This document shows, in pieces, positions 49,302-61,156 of a stretch of 64,000 nt of DNA (the stretch's first letter is position 1; every line of letters starts with the position of its first letter). The position numbers were made by a program, and so were the translations under genes. The stretch lies in assembly GCA_027625915.1 (NCBI GenBank), contig JANTQA010000029.1:2728001-2792000 (forward strand), given 5' to 3'. The notes under the pieces were generated by a model, which saw only the letters and a program-made list of their open reading frames with translations, made no database searches and was not told the DNA's origin. The stretch comes from Anaeramoeba flamelloides. Its lineage: Eukaryota > Metamonada > Anaeramoebidae.

Positions 49302-51065
49302 TTAATCAATTAATTTTTCTTCTACTTCTTTTCTGAAATGTCTAAGTAAGCCTTCAATTGGTAAGACTGCTGCGTCACCCAAGGCACAAATTGTGTTTCC
49401 TTTAACTGTGGTGATCAAGCTCTCAAGTAATTTAAGTTCGTTTCTGGTACCCTTACCTTCGACGATTTTGTCCATGATTGATTTGACCCAGATTGTACCT
49501 TCTCTACATGGTGTACACTGTCCACAACTTTCATGGGCGTAGAACTTAGATAGCCTGGCGATGGATTTGACAATATCTGTAGATTTGTCCATGACAATGA
49601 TAGCACCTGTACCAAAGGAACTATCATACTTGGCCAAGTCGTCGTAGTCCATCAAAACATTATCGCAAATGCTTTTTGGCAATACAGGACACGAGGATCC
49701 ACCTGGGATGACGGCAAGCAAATTGTCCCATCCGCCTCTTACGCCTCCAGCGTGCTTTTCAATTAATGTTTTTAAGGGAACGCTCATTTCTTCTTCAACA
49801 ACACAAGGCTTGTTAACGTGGCCAGAAATTGAGAAAATTTTTGTTCCATGATTGTTTTTCCTTCCAAACGAATTGTACCATGATGAGCCCCTTCTCAGAA
49901 TTGTTGGACAACTTGAAATTGTTTCTACATTGTTTACATTTGTTGGGCATCCCCATAATCCAAATTGTGGTGGGAAGGGTGGTTTGATTCTTGGTTTTCC
50001 TTTGTGATAGTTATTATTATGAGAAGAATAGTAAAGAACAGTTGATATTTGTTTTGTTGTTTTAGGATGGTTGGTTTGGGATGTAAATTTGAGAAAGAAG
50101 GTGTTGGTGTTATTTATGGTTGTCAGTGGATTAAAAGTTGTTTAGTTTTGTAAAAAAAAGTAACAAAAAATTGAAAATAGTTAAATTTTGGAAAAAAGCA
50201 AAATTGTTCGTAAAAAAAAAATAAAAAAAAAAAAAAGTAAAAAAGGAAATAAATGTCAGTCTTTTTTTTTTTTTTTTTAAAGTCTCTCGTTTACAAATTC
50301 GAATTTAGAAAAGAGGAATATTTTTAAAAATTTTTTTTTTTGCAGAGTTTTTTTGTTTCGATGGTGCAAGGAAAAAAAAAATTTAAAACTAAAGGGAAAT
50401 AGAGTTAAAATTTGAAAATAGTTACCTGTAGATCCTTCAAGGCTTTCAATAAGTGCAGTTTCTTCACCACAAACATAAGCACCTGCACCAGGGTGTACAT
50501 GGATATCGAAATCATAGCCCGAGCCACAAGCGTTTTTACCGATGAGGTTATGTTCATAGGCTTGATCAATGGCATTTTGAAGGCTTTCGATTTCTTTTTT
50601 AAACTCGCCTCTGACGTATACGTATGAGGTATTTGCGCCAAGTGCATATCCGGCTAAAAGACAGCCTTCAACCAATTTTTGTGGGTCGTTTAACAAGATC
50701 TGACGATCCTTACAGGTACCTGGCTCACCTTCATCTGCATTGATAACGAGATAGGATGGTCTAGGATCGTTCTTTGGCATGAAGGACCATTTTAAGCCTG
50801 TTGGGAAACCAGCGCCGCCTCTTCCCCTGATGCCAGATTTTTTGATTTCGCTGATGATCCATTCCTTTCCTTTGGAAATGATGTTCTTTGTTTGTTGCCA
50901 ATCGCCTCTTTTCATTGCGCCTGTGACAGACGAATCATAGTCTCCATATAAATTAGTGAAAATCCTATTATTGTCTCTGAGTCCCCCATAGAACCTTTTT
51001 GAGGTAAACAGCGTGGACAAAAGTTGTTGTTGTCCAATTGGTTGTTGTAAAAAATTTGAAAGCAT
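49302..51065 (-). CDS. NADH dehydrogenase 51 kDa subunit (NuoF/NDUFV1), organelle-targeted
   Basis: Two exons, 50426-51065 and 49302-49999, join in frame to 445 aa. The protein binds FMN and NADH and one 4Fe-4S cluster. It works in complex I, or with NuoE alone in hydrogenosomes, oxidising NADH. Seen: [16 protein letters not shown] and [13 protein letters not shown] (FMN/NADH site), [60 protein letters not shown], and the cluster ligands [12 protein letters not shown] plus ICALGD. The first 30 residues (MLSNFLQQ...FTSKRFYGG) contain basic and hydroxylated but few acidic residues, like a mitochondrial or hydrogenosomal presequence with cleavage after RF. No other complex I or hydrogenase gene is nearby. 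The sequence is very close to mitochondrial NDUFV1. Confidence 0.95.
50000..50425 (-). other. Intron of the NuoF gene
   Basis: 426 nt on the minus strand with donor GTAACT (after GGATCTACAG) and acceptor CACAAAG (before GAAAACC). It splits the conserved [17 protein letters not shown] segment, which is restored on splicing. Includes long A/T homopolymers. Confidence 0.9.
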
Positions 51066-52149
51066 AAAATCAAATCAATTTCTAAAAACACGAAAATGAA
51101 AAGATTTCATTTTGTGAAAAGCAAAGTTAATATTTTATGAAAGGAAACCTCTATTACATCCAGTTCTGATTCTGGATTTTTATTGAGCAAAATCTATATT
51201 TGCAAATAATTGTAAAAGATTTTCTTTTTAGGTGATTTGTGTAAAATGATGGAGAAGTAAATTATTTTAACTACGGTTAATTGCATTACAAACGATCACT
51301 ATTTTTATCAGATTGCTGAAAATAATCACCTCCAAATAATTCAAACTAACCATTAAAGAACTCAATTCTAAAAGAGAAATTAATAATCTAAGCTGGTTTT
51401 AAGATTTTAAAATTTTGAAATGTAAGAAGGTTACAAAACAGTTTTTTGGAAAGATGAATGAAAATATTATTCCATTTATTTTGGAACAAACTGTAAGTTT
51501 TTATTGAGTGTAAATTGCATTTTATATACCATACAATGAGTTCCAAAATAAAAGTAACATAATTTTCATGCAGCTACCCAAAAAAAGATTGTTAAATCTC
51601 TTGGAACATTTCAAATTTTTAAATTCTTAAAACCAGCTTAAATTATTAATTTATCTTTTAGAATTGAATTCTTTATAAATTTATTTTTAATTCTTAGAGA
51701 GGTTTGTTTTTTGGATCGTTGATTGAAAATTTTGATCTTTTTATTTTGGAATTTATAGTAGTTCAAACATAAATAAAATTTTGGTTAGTCAATTAATGGT
51801 ATTTTTAGCTCTCTTGGTTGAAATTGATTGTTGTTTTTGAAAAAAGCCAAACTATTTTAGAAACAAATCTGCACTTTACAACAAATTCAAAGGTTGAGTT
51901 ATCAGTTTTCAGACTTTTTCAAAATTGTAAAATATTACTCTAAAGTTTGTCAAAATGTCGATTAGTTGCTGAAAAATTCATTTTTGACAATAATTAAATA
52001 GTTAACACAGAGAGATTGTTTTGGCAAATTATCACTGGAATATTGGAAATATATTGAAAAAACAACTAGTTTCAGATAAAGTAACTAAAATATAAAATAG
52101 AAAGGTTTTTTAAGAACTACGTTTCACATTAAAATTCAAGGTCAAGTGT
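51066..52149. other. Upstream region of the NuoF gene, mostly repeats
   Basis: Holds the NuoF promoter region, which is not resolved, and the foldback at 51354-51790. 51880-52000 shares blocks with 19400-19520 (TTATCA..TTCAGACT..., GTTGC..AAAAATTCATTT). Confidence 0.4.
51354..51790. mobile_element. Foldback related to the 220-bp MITE
   Basis: The left arm (AACTCAATTCTAAAAGA, AATCTAAGCTGGTTTTAAG, GAATGAAAATATTATTCCA) is matched inversely by 51530-51680. The right flank carries the end seen at 14232 and 16366 in inverse orientation (GATTGAAAATTTTGATC, TTTTATTTTGGAA). This looks like an inverted duplication of that element. Confidence 0.5.
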
Positions 52150-52880
52150 GTTCCAATCGTGTTCTGTAGGTTTGTAATTCTCACAAAATTTTATACTGCG
52201 AGATTTAAGAACCAAAAAATGTCATTTTTTGCATAAATTTTGGTCTCCTCGTATCTCGAAATGACAAAGAACGTTGGCAAAAATCGACTTTTTGAGAAAA
52301 TAACTTTTTAGAACAATTTTTAAAACCTTTATACATTGCCGATACGTCTAAGTGATTTTTTTTTTGGTTGTGGGGTTAAGATGAGAAGGTTTTAACAATT
52401 GTTCTAAGAGATCAAAAATTAGGAAAGTGAAAAATTTTTGATGAAAAAGTTTGTTCATTTGAAAACAAACAAAATTTTGAATAATGACTACCATAAAGTA
52501 TTTGGTATTGTACCAAATCCTCTAAAATTCCCTATTCCCAAAAAATTGAATGATCATTTTTTCCAACTGACATAATAATTTTTTTTTAAATAAAAAAAGA
52601 CTTGACACATTTTGCAAATTTAATTTCGAAAAGATCCTCAAATGCAAAAAACTTCAAAACCTTTCCCACAAAGCCTCAACCCAATTTACATGACACAGCA
52701 AATTGGGTTTTGAAAGACACGATCCAAACAAAAAAAAACCTAACTAGAAAACACCAAAATAATGTGAAGTGCGTTTGGCATGGATCATTTTGATCAAAAA
52801 ACAATTCGAGGAAATATTATCCTCAGAAGCATGGCGGGGAAATTCAGTTTTTCCCAAAAAGAAAAGAAAAGAAGAGAAAA
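52150..52880 (+). repeat. Dispersed repeat, partner of 24200-24950
   Basis: Same block order and orientation as 24200-24950. The best-kept block is GTTTGGCATGGATCATTTTG near 52770. The short frames here are remnants and were not called as genes. Confidence 0.55.
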
Positions 52881-53623
52881 AATTCAAAATCACAAGGAAA
52901 ATTGCAATACTTTTGTAAGAATTGCTATAATTTATGGAACAAGTGTAACAATTTTGGAAACCCAAAGATTAATAAATCCTAACAATGTAATCTTTGAAAG
53001 TTAGAGTTGGTTATTAGAGATAGTATTTGAAATTATCAACAAGATCTTCAATTTTTATCTTCAAGAAACTCGTTGTTATTTTTCTTTTTCATTTTTACTT
53101 TCCTTAACAAGGTGTTCGAAGCTACGTATCTCAATTTTTCTTTTTCATTTTTCATCAAAAAAATGACAAAAAATGATTTTTCGATCCAAATTGGAGAATA
53201 TTTTGAAGATCTTAACTTTACTTTTCAAATGGAATTGAACCAAAAGCTTTAGAGAAAAATTGTTGAATCCTACACGTAGTTCTTAAATAACGATTATTGA
53301 GTAAATCCTCAAAGTAAAAAAATTGTAAAAATATATTTACTTTTTGAAGGTTCAAAATAATAATAATTATTGAGTTTTTTTCCGAATACAATTATTTTGA
53401 TATCTATTTTTAGTTTTAGAAAGTAATTACAAAAAAAAAATCTTAAAAATGAAAATTTTTAATTGTGATATTGTATATCAAATGTAATAATTTATTGTGC
53501 TAAAAGATTTAGAATAGATTTTTTAGAGCTATTTGAGCCATTGGGCACTAATATTATTTACACCCAATTTCAATATACTTTAATTTTAGAGAATTTTCTC
53601 TCATAACAACAAAAATTAATTTT

Positions 53624-54845
53624 TTAAGGAAGTAAGTACATTTTTCTAATTTTAAGTGCCACAATTTATGTAAAACTGAACGCTTCAAATCATTTCTTAA
53701 ACCCAATACATTGCTATTTTAAGAAATACCAGAGTGGGATATATCCATAGTATAATATATTTTCATACCAACTAAAAAATGGAATTCAAAAAATAAACAA
53801 ATTGAACAAAAAAAAATAAATAAAAATTATTATTTCTTGATCTTGTCTATAAAATTTTACACAATAACTTCTTCTAAATTTGGTTTTATTTTTAATTCTT
53901 CTTGGAAATACTTTTGTTTGAAAAATTTTAAAGAAATAAATTACTTTTTATTTCTAAATAAAGCACCCGAAATGAATTTAAAAATTCTATTTTTATTTAA
54001 TTCATCTAAAAATTGGTTTTAGTTTAGAAAATAGGATATTTTTTCAATTTCTCTTCAGAAATAAAGATTAAAACAGAAAAATTTGTTTTTATTTTATAAT
54101 TATTTATTCCATTAAAATGAGAACTAAAAATAATTCTAAATCCGATTGAACTTATTTCTAAAATATTCCCATATTATGGGTTGAATCTTTTGTAACTATT
54201 TTTCGATTCCAAGAATTCAACTCCTATTATATTAATTTTTGAAAGAGTAGTCTTTATTTTGGTTTTTTTTTTTGGTAAAAATATTTTAAAAAAAGATTTT
54301 TGAAAACAAATTTGTAAAAACATCTTTTTGTAAAATAATAATAACCAGTAATGTGAAGAGAAATTCAAGGTTAGAAATTGTTTTTATTCATGTAAAATAA
54401 GAAGATAAAAAGAAAAAAAAATCTTTGAATATAGGTTTTTATAATTTTTTTTTATATTCATTTTTGTTTTTAACAATTTTATTTGGAAAGGTGATATTTC
54501 GTGTTTGGTGTTCTACAATTAAAGATTTATTTCAAATAGACACATTTTTGGGTCGATTTTTTGAGTTTTTTCTAGGATTAATTTCAAGCCTTCTCCTAAA
54601 CAAATCTCTAGATCCAAAAGATAATTTTTGAAACCCAAAAATTTAATCAAAAAAAAACAAATGTTTAACTGATCGAAAAATCAAAGATTCAACTCTGAAT
54701 TACTTTGAGTTCTTTTCAGGAATAGACTAGTGGATGGTGTTTTGGTTTCAAAGTTTCAATATCTGAGGGCACTCGAAAAATATTTTTCAGTAAGGTTCAC
54801 AGGATTAAAATTTTTCAAAAAGGTAAAATGTAAGTAATTACTTAA
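53624..54845. mobile_element. 1.22-kb element with TTAA-containing inverted ends, copy 2
   Basis: Aligns end to end with 22683-23905. Ends are TTAAGGAAGTAAGTACATTT and GGTAAAATGTAAGTAATTAC with TTAA. An inverse fragment of the left end lies at about 60365-60620 (...AAATGTACTGACTACCTTAAG). Confidence 0.7.
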
Positions 54846-55182
54846 ATGTGATCATTTGAAAAATAACAATTCATTTTAGAAAATAGCTTTAAAAGTAAGT
54901 TTGTTCTTGTAAAAATCAGAATTTTACTCTGGTTTTACAATTTCAAAATGTGATTATTTATATTTGAATTAAATTTGTTACAAGATTTTTTTTTGTTTAC
55001 AATTACTTAAGGAATATTGATCTTTGAAGTAATGTGAATATTACATGATACCCGGCAACATATTTATTGACTTAAAACCAAGGCAGGCCAAAAGATCTGA
55101 TTAAAATATAAAGTTTAATATAGAGAATTTTCTCATTTTGATAAACTCTTTTTTCAATCAAAATTTGAAATTTACTTTGGTA

Positions 55183-55405
55183 TACAATCAGTTCCACTTT
55201 CAAGGCACAAACTTTCAACAAAATTTAAGACACAATCGTAAAAAACTCAAATTAAGGTACAAAAAAATCTGAAATTAAGAAAAAATACAAATTCAAGTAA
55301 AATTAATTATATAAAAAAAAATATCAAAAAGTGTACCTTAATTTGGATTTTTTTTGTGAATAAATTTCTTTGAAAGTTTTTCTATTAATAGCTTAACTGA
55401 CTGTA
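55183..55405. mobile_element. TA-flanked CAGT-ended MITE, copy 4 (most worn)
   Basis: Starts TACAATCAGTTCCACTTTCAA and ends TTAACTGACTGTA. The right arm has lost part of the consensus seen in the other three copies, so this is the oldest of the four. Confidence 0.7.
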
Positions 55406-55705
55406 TCTTAAAAATCTGAATTTCATAATAAAATGATCACTTTGGTTTCTTTTCAATTATATTCGAGTCTAGGGCGAAGCTATAAATACACTTGAAAATA
55501 AAGCGGAGTAACCTTTTCATAATAAATAAACAAAATCTATTTCAAATTAGCCATATTTTGTTCCAGAATCTAGGAAATTATTAAGGATTATTCCTGTTTT
55601 TATTCCCAGTGGCTATTACTTTTATACACACAACACGAATTATGAACTCAAAAAAATTTTGAGTTAATAGATCTTGTTAAAATGTAAAATTTAGGTTTTT
55701 TTGAG

Positions 55706-55905
55706 GAAGGCAAAAAAAATTTTCCTTTTTCCAAATCCAAAATTTTTCACTCAAAATTTTCGACTTCAAAAATGATATTGGGAAAATGTCACTCCACTTT
55801 ATATTGAAGTATGTTAGAGTTAGTTGTGAGTGTAGCTACCTATTTGAAAAGAAAGTGGATAGACATTTTCCCAATATCAAAAAAAAAAGCTTTTTATTTT
55901 TGCCT
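55706..55905. repeat. Palindromic element
   Basis: The left arm (AAGGCAAAAAAAATTTTCC, GATATTGGGAAAATGTCACT, CCACTTT) is matched inversely by AAAGTGGATAGACATTTTCC, CAATATC and TTTTTATTTTTGCCTT. A loop of about 50 nt separates the arms. No second copy was noticed. Confidence 0.55.
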
Positions 55906-56317
55906 TGCTTTGTTGGGGATTTTTCGAAAAGTTTTTGGATCAATAAATGATTTTAGTCAAAATCTTAAATTGCTAAAAATTGACAATATTTGACTTTCCC
56001 TCAATTCATTACATTTTAAAGGTCTTAATCTATTTACGCCTTTGCATTTCAATGTTCACAGAGCATAAAATTCAGATAGTCCTTTAATCAATATAAATTT
56101 TTCAAACGTAAAATCAAAAACCAAAAAATACTAATATTTTGACTTTTCTTAAATTCACAAACTTTTATCTCATTTTTAAAGACAACCATATTGTATTATG
56201 GTTCTCACAGAATATACACTCAGATATACGTTTACTTATTTTTCAATCATTTAATTCATTTTTTTCATTTTATCCCAATAAGAGATCTTTTTTTGTTTGC
56301 CAATAGAAAAATTGCTG

Positions 56318-57508
56318 ATGGAAAACAAACACTGTAGAAGGTGTCAAGAAAACGAAAACCTTTTTACGTTTTATAATTGTAATCAAACTGAGAATAAAAA
56401 GTATTTAATTCAAGACTGTTCATTGATCTGTTCAGAGTGTAAAAAAATTGAGACACTTGGCTTTAGCCTGAACGATAACTTTCTTCAGTGTTTTTATTCA
56501 CTCGATCCACAAGCCGTAGACTCTAAAGCAAATCATCGAACGGAATATTTCCATGAGATGGAAAAATTGAAATCCTTTTGTCATTTTTCATCAAAAAATG
56601 AGCGAAAAAGAAATTACAACGAATTATTAGATCAAAAAAATAACAAAAAAGAATTAGAGAAGGAAAAACAAACAAAAAAAAAGATCAAAAAAGATGATCA
56701 AATAAACAGTGACCCAACCTCTGAAAAAGTGGAAGGAAAGGAAATGAAAAATAAAGAAAAAGAGGAACTCTTAAAACAAGTAAAAATAGACAAAAAAGAA
56801 AAAGAAAAACAAAAAGAAAAACAAAAACAAAAAGAACAAGAACAAGAACAAGAACAAGAAAAAGAAAAACAAAAACAAAAAGAACAAGAAAAAGAACAAA
56901 AGAAAAAAGAAACAGAAAACTTGATTGAAAAATTAAAACGAGATTCACAAAAGAGTTTAAATAAAATTGAAAAACTTGAACACTTATTGCAGACCTCAAA
57001 AGCACAAGTAACGCTTCAAAAACAAAAATACCACAAAATTTGTCAAACAAAGAAAGTACCAAAAGAAAAAAAATCAAAACTCAAAAAGGAGATTTTGAAA
57101 CGTAACCAAGACATTGAAACAATAAAAAACGAGAACAATCTTTTAACGGAAACCATAAAATCAATGAAGAAAGAATTTAATAGCCAAGTTGTACGATCTG
57201 CATTAATAAATAGCAAGGAATTTATGAATAAATTGGAGCAATACGGACAACATTTCTCCACTTTAAAAAATAATCAAAAAGAGCTATTTTTGAAATATCT
57301 AAATGCATATTTTGAACAACAAAATTTCTATTTTTCGCAATTCCATCAAGATGAAAACGAAACCATTAAAAAATATTTTCAAGAAATAAAATTGATTTCA
57401 GAAAAGGGAGAAGAGAAAATTCAAAAACAATTTTTGAAAATACAAAAGAAAATTCAACCAAACTATACAGAATACTGCCAAATTCTCGAATTTTTTTTTG
57501 AAAAATAA
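56318..57508 (+). CDS. Cys-rich N-terminus plus long coiled-coil protein
   Basis: 396 aa from ATG 56318; the frame runs a little further upstream but without an ATG. Residues 5-58 contain HCRRC, C21, DC34SLIC38SEC41 and C58. This spacing of Cys pairs suggests a zinc-binding module like a degenerate B-box or treble clef, although no exact family is recognised. Residues about 110-205 are almost only Lys, Glu and Gln (KEKQKEKQKQKEQEQEQEQE and similar), coded by a short-unit tandem repeat. Residues about 205-300 are heptad-like coiled coil (ENLIEKLKRDSQKSLNKIEK), and the tail is helical (ALINSKEFMNKLEQYGQHFS, QFLKIQKKIQPNYTEY). The layout of zinc site plus coiled coil recalls TRIM/RBCC proteins (inference). 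No RING is seen. Confidence 0.8.
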   Translation: MENKHCRRCQENENLFTFYNCNQTENKKYLIQDCSLICSECKKIETLGFSLNDNFLQCFYSLDPQAVDSKANHRTEYFHEMEKLKSFCHFSSKNERKRNYNELLDQKNNKKELEKEKQTKKKIKKDDQINSDPTSEKVEGKEMKNKEKEELLKQVKIDKKEKEKQKEKQKQKEQEQEQEQEKEKQKQKEQEKEQKKKETENLIEKLKRDSQKSLNKIEKLEHLLQTSKAQVTLQKQKYHKICQTKKVPKEKKSKLKKEILKRNQDIETIKNENNLLTETIKSMKKEFNSQVVRSALINSKEFMNKLEQYGQHFSTLKNNQKELFLKYLNAYFEQQNFYFSQFHQDENETIKKYFQEIKLISEKGEEKIQKQFLKIQKKIQPNYTEYCQILEFFFEK

Positions 57509-60500
57509 TACAGATTTTACCTAATAAGAGTATGTAAAATGTATTACGGGAGAACCGGGTTGTAATTTCGATTCCAAAATAGATATTGCAAAATATGTAT
57601 TACACGCTATCTATTTTATCAAGGAATTCCCTCATAAAAATTATTAAACAAAATTTTTTCAAAATTTAAATAAAAATTAAAATTAAAAATAATAATAATA
57701 ATTAGTTTTCATTTTCATTTTCATTTTCATTTTCATTTTCGGGCTTTCATAATGGAAGTTTAGTTGTTTCAAAATCTGTCAAAGCTCCACAATTGATTGA
57801 AATATTAGTTAACACTAAAGTCCCTCTATACCCTTGAGATTGCATTCAAAATATTTTTTTTTGATCGAATATAGATATTTTCAATCATGGTTCTACCTTT
57901 CGATTGGATCTTATAAAATTCCATGATAAAATTTGAACCTTTGTACAGGTTTTTTTTTTATTGGAAATTTTCAAAAAATATAATACTTTTATGAAATCCT
58001 TTAATTAAAGTTAACCAAAAAAAACGAGTCTGTCTAATCAAACCAATTCTTCTCTGAATTATAAAAAAAAAGAATAATTCGGTTTTAATATGAATCAAAT
58101 TATGGTGTTGATTCAGGTTGTGATAAGATAGAATATGGTGATATAAAAGCTTTCATTGATATAAAAAAAATATTTAAATGCATTAATCGTCGAATTTTTC
58201 TGATCTAAGAAAAATAAACTTTCAGATTCCAAAATTGTTTTCAACAACAAAAATTTGTCAAGAAAATAAATATTATTTACTCGTATCCTGGTTGGGGTTG
58301 ATAAACCTTTTTTTGTCTATTTGGGTTAATTTTCTAAATTCTTAATAAATTTTTAATGAGTCTTTTAATAATTTCATATTTAGCAATATTCAACACTCAA
58401 ATTAAAGAAAAGTTACCACATATTTCAAAAATAAATCATGTAAAAGGACAGTGATTTTGTTTTTTGTTCTTGTTTAAAGAAAATTTCTGAATAATGATGA
58501 ATTGTTTTTTTTTTTTTTTTTTTTTTTTTGGTTATTGGATTTCTTATCCTTTTATTAAAGATTTTTCAAACTGATTTAAATTAATTTTACCAAAATAGAA
58601 AGGTTTAATATCACTTGGCTGAATTCTTGTATTTAAAATTTTGCTTCAATTTCCCTTTTTTTTGAAATTTTAACTCTAAATTTTAATATAATTTTACCTC
58701 CTTTTTTGATTATTTGTATTAACAATAAATTCAAAGAAAGTTTAAAAATTGTTCTTTCGTTTTATTTATGTATTTAACACAGCTTCAGAGAAAGGGTAAG
58801 AAAGATTTTCATTCTTTTTTTATAAGGGAGAATCTTTCTATAATTAGTTGGGCTTTGGAAATATTCTTGAAAAGAATATTTTGAAAGTATAGTCACACAG
58901 TTTTGAAAAAAATAGAAATTGAACTTGAAATTTATTAATAGTTTTATTTCAGAACCCGAGTAAATTAAAAAGAAATCAAGAGGAAAAGTATCATTATTTC
59001 AATTTTTTCTATTGACTTTGACAATAAATTACTTTTAAAATTAGGAAAGAAACATTCACTAAATCTATATTTTCTTAATAAAAATTGAAAAAATATTCAA
59101 TTTTCTTTAACCAAATTTGAATTAGATAAGTCTTTATACATAGAGTTATTTTTTAAAAAATGTATTCTTTATTCAATATCATATCTAAATTTGATTAGAA
59201 TATTGTTGAACTCAAATATTGGTTAACTAATGTGATTCAACTCACCTCCATAATCTTAGAGTAAAAATTGTAAAAATATTTCCAACTTTTTATTATTTTT
59301 TAGTTAGAAAAATTAAAAGAATTGAATGATTAGTTAAATAATTCTATTTACTTTTTTTCTTGGGAATTCAAAAAAGAACAAAATAAAATAGTTTTTTGAA
59401 AAAATTGAAATTTATATTTTAACTGATTTCTGAAAATACATAACTCCTTTTTTTTCTTTACAAGGTGGAATACATACCAAAAAAAATAAAAAAAATTTTA
59501 AATAAAAAATCAAAATTAAACGATTATTTCGGTGAATCATGGAAAAAATTTCTCTTTTTTGTTATTTTCTTCAATTAAATAAAGATAAAATACAACTACA
59601 ATCAAGGATTCAAGTTACAACTAGCTTTCTTTCAAAGGAAAATTGTAAATTTTGAAACTAGCAAGGTTATGAATAATCTCAAAAATTAAATCACAATAAT
59701 TAAAACAAGTACCAAATATCGAATGTCTATTAAAGATTTGATTTTTAAATATAAAAATTTACCATAAAAACATTTAAATACTGTTTTCCCAGTCTTGCTA
59801 TAAGCATATTACCCTTTTACCCTAAATAATTTTAAGTTTTTAATAGTGTTTTTAAAAAAATTTATTCTAAAATAAAAAAATAAATTAACATTGGTTTCGA
59901 AAGAATGAATTATTTCAAGACATTTCCTTTTCCGTTATAATATATTTATTATTAATCTTTTATAATCAAAAAAAGAGTATCTAAACTTGATCTAACCTTG
60001 TTCAATTCAGATTTCAAAAAGTAATCATTGTTGAATTTAAAATTACCAGATTTTTAATTTGGATGTTAAAAATAACTAAAAAAAATTTCAGTTTATTATT
60101 TTTTAATTTTTTTTTATTTTTGAGTTTATTGATCAACTAGTCTCATTCATTTTTTACTATATACAAAAGATTTAATAGTAATCTTGGTTTCTGGAAATTA
60201 GAAAAATTAAAAAATATTGGGATTATCTTGGTCGACATATTGATATTGAAAATCCGTATTAAAATTCAATTTAGAAATTTTTTAGAAATAAAAAGTTATT
60301 TATTTCAAAAAAATTTTACAAACAAAAGTATTTCAATGAAGAATTAAAAAACAAACCAAATTAAGAATAAGTAATTATCTCAGATTTGATACAGACAAGA
60401 TCAAGAAATAAATGTTTTTGTTTATATTTTTTCTGGATCAGTTTTTTCATTTTTTGATACTTTCTATTACAAGTTGTTCTTTAAATGAATTATACAAAAT

Positions 60501-61156
60501 ATATCCCATTCTCATATTTAATAAAACATTAACGTCTTTTAGTTCAAGAATTGATTTCCATAATTCAGTTTCATATAAACTATACACTCCAAATTTGTAA
60601 AATGTACTGACTACCTTAAGATATTATTTTACCTTTGACATTTTTTTCATTTTCTTAATCCAGAAAACTAATAATTTTCACTTTGAATTTTTAAATAAAA
60701 AGTTTTTTTTTTAAGTGAAAATAAAAATCACTTCTTTACCCAAGTGTTTAATTCGAAAATTTAACAGATTTTTAAGGACAAAGTAATAATTTTTTACCTT
60801 TTAGATTCACATATTAGTTTTTGAAAGGTGTATTTTAATGTTAATTCCTAAAACAAATAAAAACATCTCCTAAACAATAACAACAACCAACTCTTTTTGT
60901 TTAAATCCAAATAAAACCATCTCAAATCCCACTAATCTTAAAAATAAAATAGTTCTCATTTTTAAGAAAATATCCAAAAGAAAAATAATCTTTCTCGAAC
61001 AAGTAAATTCAAAAGAGAATTGAACAAAAAACAATAAGTTAATAACCTTACACAATTCTTCAAAATTATTTGAAAAAATACACGTTGATTTCATTTTTTA
61101 AAAGTTAGTTCAAGAATAAATACCTTTTAATCTTTCACTAACTTTTTTTCTTTTGG
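57509..61156. other. Gene-free stretch between two coiled-coil genes
   Basis: No supported gene. It contains a TTTTCA hexanucleotide array (57705-57739), homopolymer runs, and an inverse fragment of the 1.22-kb element at 60365-60620. Confidence 0.45.
57705..57739 (+). repeat. TTTTCA hexanucleotide microsatellite
   Basis: About six head-to-tail TTTTCA units, roughly 200 bases past the stop codon of the preceding gene. Confidence 0.9.

Noticed and set aside
56685-57261. Minus-strand frames rich in Phe, Leu and Val opposite the coiled-coil gene
   Set aside because: They are complements of Lys/Glu/Gln codons and not membrane proteins.
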